DNA of 64,000 nucleotides. Source: Salipiger bermudensis. GTDB taxonomy: Bacteria; Pseudomonadota; Alphaproteobacteria; Rhodobacterales; Rhodobacteraceae. Below the pieces are notes generated by a model, which saw nothing but the letters and a program-made list of their open reading frames with translations, made no database searches and was not told the origin of the DNA. Below, one piece after another: positions 57,843 through 64,000 of the stretch (positions are counted from its first letter, which is position 1; the number at the start of each line of letters is the position of its first letter). The position numbers and the translations under genes were made by a program. The stretch spans positions 372,001 to 436,000 of the forward strand of contig NZ_JAIUZY010000003.1 in assembly GCF_020171625.1 (NCBI RefSeq), read 5' to 3'.

Positions 57843-57871
57843 AAAAAAGGGGGCCGCAAGGCCCCCTTTTT
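57843..57871. terminator. Bidirectional rho-independent terminator
   Basis: GGGGGCC (57849-57855) with GGCCCCC (57860-57866), loop GCAA, six A before and TTTTT after. It serves pepN and the converging transglycosylase gene. Confidence 0.92.
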
Positions 57872-57924
57872 CTGCGCATCTCTGCGCGCTCGACAGGTAC
57901 GCGCCGCAGCGCTTGTTGTCTTGA

Positions 57925-58743
57925 TTATTGCAATGCGGCTTCCTGCTGCGGGGTCATCCCCGAGGTCGCGATGATCGGATCCCGCGTCGGGCGCAGGATT
58001 ACGCCGTCGGCGCTCAGCGTGACCACGCCGTCATGCGCGGGCAGGCTCGCCATGATCGCATCGTCTCCCCAGCTGTCCGGGCGCGCCACGGGCTTGAGCG
58101 AGCGCGGCAGGCCGGCGCAGTAGGGCTGCGCGCGGGTCCATGCCATCATGTCCTCACGCTTCTGGCGCGAATGGAACGGACCCCAGTCTGCCGCGACGCC
58201 GCGCATGTTCTGGCTGACCACGCCGTCGCGCTTCACCGTCTTCGCCATGATCCGCAGGCCGCAGGCGAGGTTGAGACGCGGGTCCTTGAGCTCGGCGGCG
58301 CTTCCGGCCTGGCAATTGTAGTGCCGTGCGGTCGAGGGCAGGATCTGCAGCAGACCGTACCACAGCCCGCCACCGCCGACGGCGGTCGGGCGATAGGTGC
58401 TCTCGTGCTTGGCCAGCGCCGAGACCAGGCCGACCCAGAACGCTTCGCGGTCCTCGCGGCCGGCGCTTTCATAGGCCGGGCACCAGGTCGCGATGTCCTC
58501 GGGGACGATCGCGGGCAGGTTGCGTGCCGGGCCGCGCAGCGCCGACAGCGCCGCCAGAGACCAGGTCCCCCGCTCGCCGGAGGTGCCCCAGCGCGCTTCG
58601 GGGATCGTCATGGTCCGCTCTTGCGGACGGACCGATTGAACGACGGCCTGGAGAGAGTATCCGGGCGGCATCGGGGCGGGTTCTGACCAGACGGCGCTTG
58701 CGAAGAACAGGGCCGACAGAACTGTGAAAAGACGTGGCAGCAT
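57925..58743 (-). CDS. Lytic transglycosylase (SLT-type) with signal peptide
   Basis: A 272-residue protein with a signal peptide (LPRLFTVLSALFFASAVWS). An SLT domain has the catalytic glutamate in LAKHESTYRP (about residue 115), GLWYGLLQILPSTARHYNC, and LNLACGLRIMAKT. These enzymes cleave peptidoglycan in the periplasm. The ATG at 58743 was chosen for the signal peptide; a longer frame upstream has no membrane or family character. The ribosome site is weak. Confidence 0.85.
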   Translation of the reverse strand: MLPRLFTVLSALFFASAVWSEPAPMPPGYSLQAVVQSVRPQERTMTIPEARWGTSGERGTWSLAALSALRGPARNLPAIVPEDIATWCPAYESAGREDREAFWVGLVSALAKHESTYRPTAVGGGGLWYGLLQILPSTARHYNCQAGSAAELKDPRLNLACGLRIMAKTVKRDGVVSQNMRGVAADWGPFHSRQKREDMMAWTRAQPYCAGLPRSLKPVARPDSWGDDAIMASLPAHDGVVTLSADGVILRPTRDPIIATSGMTPQQEAALQ

Positions 58744-58945
58744 GGCTGGAGAAGTGCCACAGGGTGTGGGATCGGTAAAGCCGGGCACTCCGCGCCCCGG
58801 GGGCGGTGTCGGAACCAAACCGCCGAAGGCCACGTTAAGCCCTTGGGACTCATGGCGATCGCAGTCGGAAAACTGTCGGCGGAATGCCGCCGCCAGAACC
58901 CGCTCCTGCCCACAATGTGCCTGATTCTCCCGACACGGTGCGGCC

Positions 58946-60301
58946 ATGTCCGACCTCGTCCGCCCCGCCTCGTTCCTCCGGTTTGCCCTCGACCTGCTGT
59001 CGCGGAAACGGCACCGAGAGCGGGCTTTCGGCGCCACGGTGGTGGCACCGGAAAGGACCGCGCCCGCCGCCCTCGGCCCCGCCCCGATCGAGCCGGCGAA
59101 AATCCACATCCCCGTGCGCGACACCTCGCCCGAAGCCTTGGCGCGCCAGACCCGGCGCCTTGCCGGGCGCGCGCTCGCCCGGCAGGAGAACTGGGAGACG
59201 CTGGCCGCACAGCTGCGCGAGGCCGACACCGCCCGCGCAACAACCTGTGGCGACATGCCGGTCGCCCGCCTGCTTGCCGAGGGCGCCTGCTCTGACGTGG
59301 TCGAGACCGCGCTCAGCGCCGTGGCCGCCGGCGACGCCACGACGGCGCGGCGGACGCTCTATTGCCTGCACGACGCCATCGAGGGCGTGGCCGGGTCCGC
59401 GTGGCTCTCCTGCGCCCTCGCGCAGGCCCATGTGACCGTGGCCGAGGCCTGGGCGGCCGCACCGACGACCGGCGACGCCGCGATCCTGCGGCGCGATGCG
59501 CGGTCGCAGCATCTCGAGACCGCGGCGCGGCTGATCGCGCCGTTCCATCCGCTGGAGGTCGATTCGCCCGCCCTCGCCGCGCTGCGCTGCGCGCTGCTCG
59601 AGCTCGATCCGCGCCCGGGCCGCCGGGTGATCGAGGACTACGAGGACCTGATCGACCTAGACCCCTCCTGTTCCGCGCATATGCGGGCGCTCGGCCGGGA
59701 CCTGATGCCGACCCGGTTCGGCAACTGGGACCGGCTCGAACGCGAGGCCCGCCGCACCGCGGGGCGCACCGCCGATGTCTGGGGCGCGGGCGGCTATGTC
59801 TGGGTCTGGCTCGATGCGCTGGCAAGCGGCCAGCTGCGCGGTTTTGCCCATGTCGATGCGGAACTGTTCACCGAAGGGCTGCACGACATCCTCACCCGCC
59901 GCCCCGACCAGCACACCGCCAATCGCCTCGCGGCGTTCTGCGGCATGACCCTGTCGGGTGCGTCCGAGCCCAGCAGCGCCCGCGCCCGGATCAGCGGCTG
60001 TTTCGGCTGGATCGCCGAGGACCACCTGCGCGAGACCCATCCAGCGCTTTGGGCCAGCGCGCGCCCCTTCGCCGGCCAGACCGGGGCAGGCGACCGGCTG
60101 CGCCTCGGCGAGAGCCGCGCGCTCTCGGCGCTGGCCGAGCATTTCGCCCATCAATTGCGCCTCGGGCGCAAGGTGCGCTTCACCGGGACCGGTGTCGTGC
60201 TGTCTCCGTCGCCCTGCGCTGCCAGCGCTCTTGCTCCCTCTGCCGCTCTGGCGTATCCCCATCGCGAATTGCGAGACGAGGATACGCCATGCTTGACCTG
60301 A
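58946..60301 (+). CDS. Hypothetical 451-residue protein overlapping gatB
   Basis: A largely helical, Ala/Arg/Leu-rich protein. It has no signal peptide or membrane segment and shows helical-repeat character (for example [20 protein letters not shown]). [20 protein letters not shown] at about 280-300 looks like a conserved segment. Its last 13 bases overlap the gatB start, suggesting coupling. I do not recognise a family. Confidence 0.7.
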   Translation: MSDLVRPASFLRFALDLLSRKRHRERAFGATVVAPERTAPAALGPAPIEPAKIHIPVRDTSPEALARQTRRLAGRALARQENWETLAAQLREADTARATTCGDMPVARLLAEGACSDVVETALSAVAAGDATTARRTLYCLHDAIEGVAGSAWLSCALAQAHVTVAEAWAAAPTTGDAAILRRDARSQHLETAARLIAPFHPLEVDSPALAALRCALLELDPRPGRRVIEDYEDLIDLDPSCSAHMRALGRDLMPTRFGNWDRLEREARRTAGRTADVWGAGGYVWVWLDALASGQLRGFAHVDAELFTEGLHDILTRRPDQHTANRLAAFCGMTLSGASEPSSARARISGCFGWIAEDHLRETHPALWASARPFAGQTGAGDRLRLGESRALSALAEHFAHQLRLGRKVRFTGTGVVLSPSPCAASALAPSAALAYPHRELRDEDTPCLT

Positions 60302-61803
60302 GCTTCGAGCCCCCCAAACCCAAGGTCATTGCCGGGGCGAAATACGACTGGGAACTGGTGATCGGCATGGAGGTCCATGCGCAGGTGGCTTCCGAGGCCA
60401 AGCTGTTCTCGGGCGCCTCCACCAAGTTCGGCGCCGAGCCGAACTCGAACGTGGCCTTCGTGGACGCGGCGATGCCCGGAATGCTGCCGGTGATCAACGA
60501 GTATTGCGTCGAGCAGGCGGTGCGCACCGGGCTCGGCCTGAAGGCCGAGATCAACCTGAAATCCGCCTTCGACCGCAAGAACTATTTCTATCCCGACCTG
60601 CCGCAGGGCTACCAGATCAGCCAGCTCTACCACCCGATCGTGGGCGAGGGCGAGGTGATCGTCGACATGGAGCCGGGCATCGCCCGTCTCGTGCGCATCG
60701 AGCGCATCCACATCGAACAGGATGCCGGCAAGTCGATCCACGACATGGACCCCAACATGTCCTTCGTCGACCTCAACCGCACCGGCGTGGCGCTGATGGA
60801 GATCGTCAGCCGCCCCGACATCCGCGGCCCCGAGGAAGCGGCGGCCTACGTGTCGAAGCTGCGCCAGATCCTGCGCTATCTCGGCACCTGCGACGGCAAC
60901 ATGCAGAACGGCAACCTGCGCGCCGACGTGAACGTGTCGGTCTGCCGCCCGGGCCAGTACGAGAAATACCAGGAGACGCAGGATTTCTCGCATCTCGGCA
61001 CCCGCTGTGAGATCAAGAACATGAACTCCATGCGCTTCATCCAGCAGGCCATCGACTACGAGGCGAAGCGCCAGATCGCCATCCTCGAGGCCGGCGGCTC
61101 GATCGACCAGGAGACCCGTCTCTACGATCCGGACAAGGGCGAGACGCGCTCGATGCGCTCCAAGGAAGAGGCGCACGATTACCGCTACTTCCCCGACCCT
61201 GACCTGCTGCCGCTCGAGATCGAACAGGCCTGGGTCGACGACATCGCCGCCTCCCTGCCCGAGCTGCCCGACGAGAAGAAGGCGCGCTTCGTCAAGGATT
61301 TCGGCCTGTCCGAGTATGACGCCAGCGTGCTGACCGCCGAGGTCGCCAACGCCGCCTTCTTCGAGAAGGTCGCAGCCGAGGCCGGCGACGGCAAGCTCGC
61401 CGCCAACTGGGTGATCAACGAGCTGTTCGGTCGCCTCAAGAAGGAAGGCCATGACATCACCGAAAGCCCGGTCTCTCCGGCGCAGCTCGCGGGCATCGTG
61501 CGGCTGATCAAGTCGGATGCGATTTCGGGCAAGATCGCCAAGGACCTGTTCGAGATCGTCTACACCGAAGGCGGCGATCCGGAGCAGATCGTCGACGAGC
61601 GCGGCATGAAGCAGGTGACCGACACCGGCGCCATCGAGACCGCGGTGGACGAGATCATCGCCGCCAACCCGGCGCAGGTCGAGAAGGCCAAGCAGAACCC
61701 CAAGCTTGCGGGCTGGTTCGTGGGCCAGGTGATGAAGGCCACCGGCGGCAAGGCCAACCCCAAGGCGGTGAACGAGATCGTCGCGAAGAAGCTGGCGGAG
61801 TAA
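60289..61803 (+). CDS. gatB: Aspartyl/glutamyl-tRNA amidotransferase subunit B
   Basis: A 504-residue kinase-like subunit of GatCAB, which amidates Glu-tRNA(Gln) and Asp-tRNA(Asn). It has [20 protein letters not shown] near the N-terminus, [29 protein letters not shown], and [16 protein letters not shown]. The YqeY-like tail is complete. gatA and gatC are not adjacent. The start is inside the 3' end of the preceding gene. Confidence 0.97.
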   Translation: MLDLSFEPPKPKVIAGAKYDWELVIGMEVHAQVASEAKLFSGASTKFGAEPNSNVAFVDAAMPGMLPVINEYCVEQAVRTGLGLKAEINLKSAFDRKNYFYPDLPQGYQISQLYHPIVGEGEVIVDMEPGIARLVRIERIHIEQDAGKSIHDMDPNMSFVDLNRTGVALMEIVSRPDIRGPEEAAAYVSKLRQILRYLGTCDGNMQNGNLRADVNVSVCRPGQYEKYQETQDFSHLGTRCEIKNMNSMRFIQQAIDYEAKRQIAILEAGGSIDQETRLYDPDKGETRSMRSKEEAHDYRYFPDPDLLPLEIEQAWVDDIAASLPELPDEKKARFVKDFGLSEYDASVLTAEVANAAFFEKVAAEAGDGKLAANWVINELFGRLKKEGHDITESPVSPAQLAGIVRLIKSDAISGKIAKDLFEIVYTEGGDPEQIVDERGMKQVTDTGAIETAVDEIIAANPAQVEKAKQNPKLAGWFVGQVMKATGGKANPKAVNEIVAKKLAE

Positions 61804-61827
61804 GCCGCTTTCTTCCGATCGGAACGG

Positions 61828-61865
61828 AAAACGCCCGGACGAGATCCTCGTCCGGGCGTTTTTTT
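61828..61865 (+). terminator. Rho-independent terminator of gatB
   Basis: A 14-bp perfect stem (61830-61843 against 61847-61860, AACGCCCGGACGAG/CTCGTCCGGGCGTT), loop ATC, followed by five more T (seven in all). Confidence 0.95.
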
Positions 61866-61873
61866 GTCAGGCA

Positions 61874-61899
61874 CCAAGATTTTTAGCTAAAAATCTTGG
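61874..61899. repeat. Perfect 26-bp palindrome
   Basis: Half-site CCAAGATTTTTAG followed exactly by its reverse complement, with no spacer. It lies 8 nt after the gatB terminator and 20 nt from the rhlE stop. It could help end rhlE transcripts or be a protein-binding site or a dispersed palindrome. Confidence 0.9.
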
Positions 61900-61919
61900 C
61901 CCGTCCCAGTCCTTGGCGC

Positions 61920-63218
61920 TCAGGCCGCGCGGCGGCGCGGACGACGACGCTTGGCCTGCCCCTGGCCACCGCCGGGCTTGCCGGCGCCCTGCGGCTTGCC
62001 GCCGCCAAAGCCACCACGGCCCCGGCCGCCGCCGCCGTTACCACCGCCACCACCGCGACGACGGCGCGGGCCGCCCTCGGTGAGCTCGGTCGGTGCCTCG
62101 CCGGAGGCCACGGGGATGTCGATCTTCATCAGCTTCTGGATCTGACGCAGCAGGTCCGCCTCATCCGGTGCGCAGAAGGCGATGGCCTCGCCCTCGCGGC
62201 CCGCCCGCGCGGTCCGGCCGATGCGGTGCACGTAGTTGTCGGGCACCTCGGGCAGATCGTAGTTGACCACATAGGCGACACCCGGGATGTCGATGCCGCG
62301 GGCCGCCACGTCGGTGGCGACGAGCACGTTGATGTCGCCGTCACGGAACGCCTTGATGGCGCGGTCGCGCTGGCCCTGGCTCTTGTTGCCGTGGATCGAG
62401 GCGGCGTTGTAGCCATCGGCCACAAGCCCCTTCATCAGCCGCTCGGCGCCGTGCTTGGTGCGGGCGAAGACCAGCGTCAGCGACTCGTCATCGCGCCCCA
62501 GCACCTCGCGCAGCTTGGACGGCTTGCCGGCCTTGTCGACGAAATGCACCGACTGGGTGATCTTGTCGGCGGCCTTGCCCGGGGGCGAGACCTGCACCCG
62601 GCGCGGGTTGGTCAGGTAGGCCGAGGAGAGCTCCTCCATCTGCTTCGGCATGGTGGCCGAGAACAGCATGGTCTGGCGCGGCGTGCCGAGCTGCGGCGCG
62701 ATGCGGCGCAGGGCGTGGATGAAGCCCATGTCGAGCATCTGGTCGGCCTCGTCGAGCACCAGCTGGCGCACGGTCGACAGGTCCACCGCCTTGCGGTCCA
62801 TCAGGTCGATGAGACGGCCCGGCGTGGCGACGAGAATGTCGGTGCCGCGGCTGAGGAAGTTGATCTGGCGGTTGATCGACTGGCCGCCGACCACGGTGCC
62901 GACGCGCAGCTTGGTGCCGTCGGTGAGCTGACGCAGGCTGTCGGCGATCTGGTTGACCAGCTCGCGGGTCGGCGCCAGCACCAGCGCCTTGACGGTCTTG
63001 GGCGCCGGCTTGGCGGGCTGCGCCAGCAGGCCGTCAATCAGCGGCAGGCCGAAGGCCAGCGTCTTGCCGGTGCCGGTCTGGGCGAGGCCGAGCACGTCGT
63101 GCCCCTCGAGCGCCAGCGGGATGGCCTGATTCTGGATCGGGGTCGGCTCGGAAAAGCCGTTGCGCTTCAGGGCTTCGGAAAGGGTCGGCGCAAGGCCGAG
63201 CATGTCGAAATCGAACAA
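61920..63218 (-). CDS. rhlE: DEAD-box RNA helicase, RhlE-type
   Basis: A 432-residue helicase. It has the Q motif (FSEPTPIQNQAIP), Walker A AQTGTGKT, VLDEADQMLD (DEAD), SATMPKQ, and HRIGRTARAGREG. The C-terminus (about 380-432) is rich in Gly and Arg (RRRGGGGGNGGGGRGRGGFG), an RNA-binding tail. The start is TTG at 63218 with AAGGA 8 nt upstream, or ATG at 63203. The 301-base upstream region could hold a long leader, as is common for cold-induced helicases. Confidence 0.93.
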   Translation of the reverse strand: MFDFDMLGLAPTLSEALKRNGFSEPTPIQNQAIPLALEGHDVLGLAQTGTGKTLAFGLPLIDGLLAQPAKPAPKTVKALVLAPTRELVNQIADSLRQLTDGTKLRVGTVVGGQSINRQINFLSRGTDILVATPGRLIDLMDRKAVDLSTVRQLVLDEADQMLDMGFIHALRRIAPQLGTPRQTMLFSATMPKQMEELSSAYLTNPRRVQVSPPGKAADKITQSVHFVDKAGKPSKLREVLGRDDESLTLVFARTKHGAERLMKGLVADGYNAASIHGNKSQGQRDRAIKAFRDGDINVLVATDVAARGIDIPGVAYVVNYDLPEVPDNYVHRIGRTARAGREGEAIAFCAPDEADLLRQIQKLMKIDIPVASGEAPTELTEGGPRRRRGGGGGNGGGGRGRGGFGGGKPQGAGKPGGGQGQAKRRRPRRRAA

Positions 63219-63519
63219 GAGATATCCTTTGTCGGGCCGCGCCGCCCATCCTCGGGCGCTACGCGGCGTACGAACCTGCCGCCCGGAGGGGCGACACGGT
63301 CAGGGTGCGGCGCGGCCTCGGGACAGACGGGCGTATCCCGTGCCATCCGGCCGTCGCATCGAGAACCCTGCGTGATGGGGAAATCGGTATTGGCAACGCT
63401 GATGCGCCCGACAGGGAGGGATCCTCCCGCCCAATGGCGCGGCTAGCTCACGCGGCAGCGCAGCGTTACCGTCCCAAATGGGGCTTTGCGCCCCATCTGT
63501 CAAGCTCTGTCCGGATCTG
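63219..63519. other. 301-base region between rhlE and the amidase gene
   Basis: No gene seen. It contains the rhlE leader and, near the amidase stop, a hairpin ATGGGGC-tttgc-GCCCCAT (63478-63496) that may end the amidase message; the T-run is only TTT on the minus strand. A short palindrome with GGATCC lies at about 63414-63428. Confidence 0.55.
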
Positions 63520-64000
63520 TCAGGACACGAGGCCGGGAAAGCCGAACCCGCGTTCGAGCACTTCGCCCGCGTCGCAGAGCACGTCCTCGCGCCACGGCGC
63601 GCCGATCAGCTGCACGCCCGAGGGCACGGCATCGACCACGCCCGAGGCCACCGCGATGCCCGGCAGACCCAGCGCCGGGAAGGCGATCTGGGGCAGCTGC
63701 GCCTCCCAGAGCCGCGCCACCGCGTCCCCGCCCTCGAGGTCGGCATCCTGCTTGAACGGCAGGTCCGCCGAGACCGGCATCAGCACCGCCGGGTAATCCT
63801 GCAGGAAGGCGCGCCACTGGCGGGTCAGCGCGGCGCGGCGCTGGAACACCTCGCCGAAGCGCTTGGCGTCGATGGCCTCGGCGCGGTCGGCGTAGTGTTC
63901 AAGCAGCGCGATGGCACCGGGATCGCCCTCCTCATGCGCCATGCGCAGTTTGGTGGCATGGTCGTCCGAGAGCCACAGGTCGATCTGCAGCTCCACCGCC
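63520..64000 (-). CDS. Amidase-family enzyme, C-terminal fragment
   Basis: The last 160 or so residues of an amidase-signature enzyme; the gene runs off the right edge, so the catalytic Ser-Ser-Lys core is outside. Visible are DYPAVLMPVSADLPF, IAFPALGLPGIAVASG and the typical ending VPSGVQLIGAPWREDVLCDA. This ending is shared by GatA and by general amidases. There is no evidence that it is gatA of the nearby gatB; substrate unknown. Confidence 0.85.
   Translation of the reverse strand, partial: AVELQIDLWLSDDHATKLRMAHEEGDPGAIALLEHYADRAEAIDAKRFGEVFQRRAALTRQWRAFLQDYPAVLMPVSADLPFKQDADLEGGDAVARLWEAQLPQIAFPALGLPGIAVASGVVDAVPSGVQLIGAPWREDVLCDAGEVLERGFGFPGLVS

Noticed and set aside
60289-64000. The amidase at the right edge as gatA of gatB
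   Set aside because: It is on the opposite strand and separated by rhlE; the visible C-terminus fits many amidases and shows nothing specific to GatA.

Overview
The window is a 64 kb piece of GC-rich chromosome. It most likely comes from an alphaproteobacterium of the Rhodobacteraceae (Roseobacter group). The pointers are the NDUFA12 accessory subunit of complex I, the cell-cycle regulator TrcR (DUF1013), a DUF2155 protein, an ScfR/PccR-type short-chain fatty acyl regulator, a BigR-type sulfide operon, and strong G/C bias at third codon positions. There are about 65 genes. I saw no tRNA, rRNA, CRISPR array, phage or insertion sequence. Genes at both edges are cut: an enoyl-CoA hydratase-type N-terminus at the left and an amidase C-terminus at the right.

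Layout. 0.9-3.2 kb: a sulfide/persulfide detoxification operon (blh, two YeeE/YedE half-transporters, a DUF442 phosphatase-fold protein). 3.2-16.8 kb: the most striking block. A minus-strand sensory unit (ScfR-like regulator, receiver-only response regulator, two-TM small protein, SLC5-STAC histidine kinase, then an unusual FliM) is divergent from a five-gene LIV-type ABC importer that is followed by acetyl-CoA synthetase. Together they read as a system for sensing, importing and activating acetate or a related short-chain carboxylate. 17.6-20.2 kb: accB-accC-aat. 20.1-23.9 kb, minus strand: DUF2155, MlaD-type protein, NDUFA12, RidA, clpX, clpP. 24-27 kb: CDF metal exporter, lipoprotein, riboflavin synthase. 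27.1-31.7 kb: capsule genes kpsS, an OPX lipoprotein and kpsC. 31.8-35.5 kb: ybaB-recR, trcR, RNase T2, a possible structured RNA and a sulfotransferase. 35.5-41 kb: acyl-CoA ligase, zinT with a Zur-like box, a degenerate M48-like membrane protein, a SPOR protein. 40.8-45.5 kb: a complete nucleoside-salvage operon in the order cdd-deoA-deoB-add-upp. 45.8-64 kb: alkB, mutY, dciA, a DsbA-like protein, a CoA-transferase, three exporters with argP, pepN, a lytic transglycosylase, gatB, rhlE and the amidase.

How the parts fit. Much of the window concerns acyl-CoA metabolism: acs, accBC, a second acyl-CoA ligase, a CaiB-type CoA-transferase, the cut hydratase and alkB. The strongest candidate for an undescribed system is the LIV-type importer + Acs + SLC5-STAC kinase + ScfR locus. 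Other items worth attention are a hairpin-plus-terminator RNA candidate at 34.6 kb, an intergenic repeat family with five copies, and a perfect 26-bp palindrome behind gatB. Every assignment comes from reading the sequence; no database search was possible.
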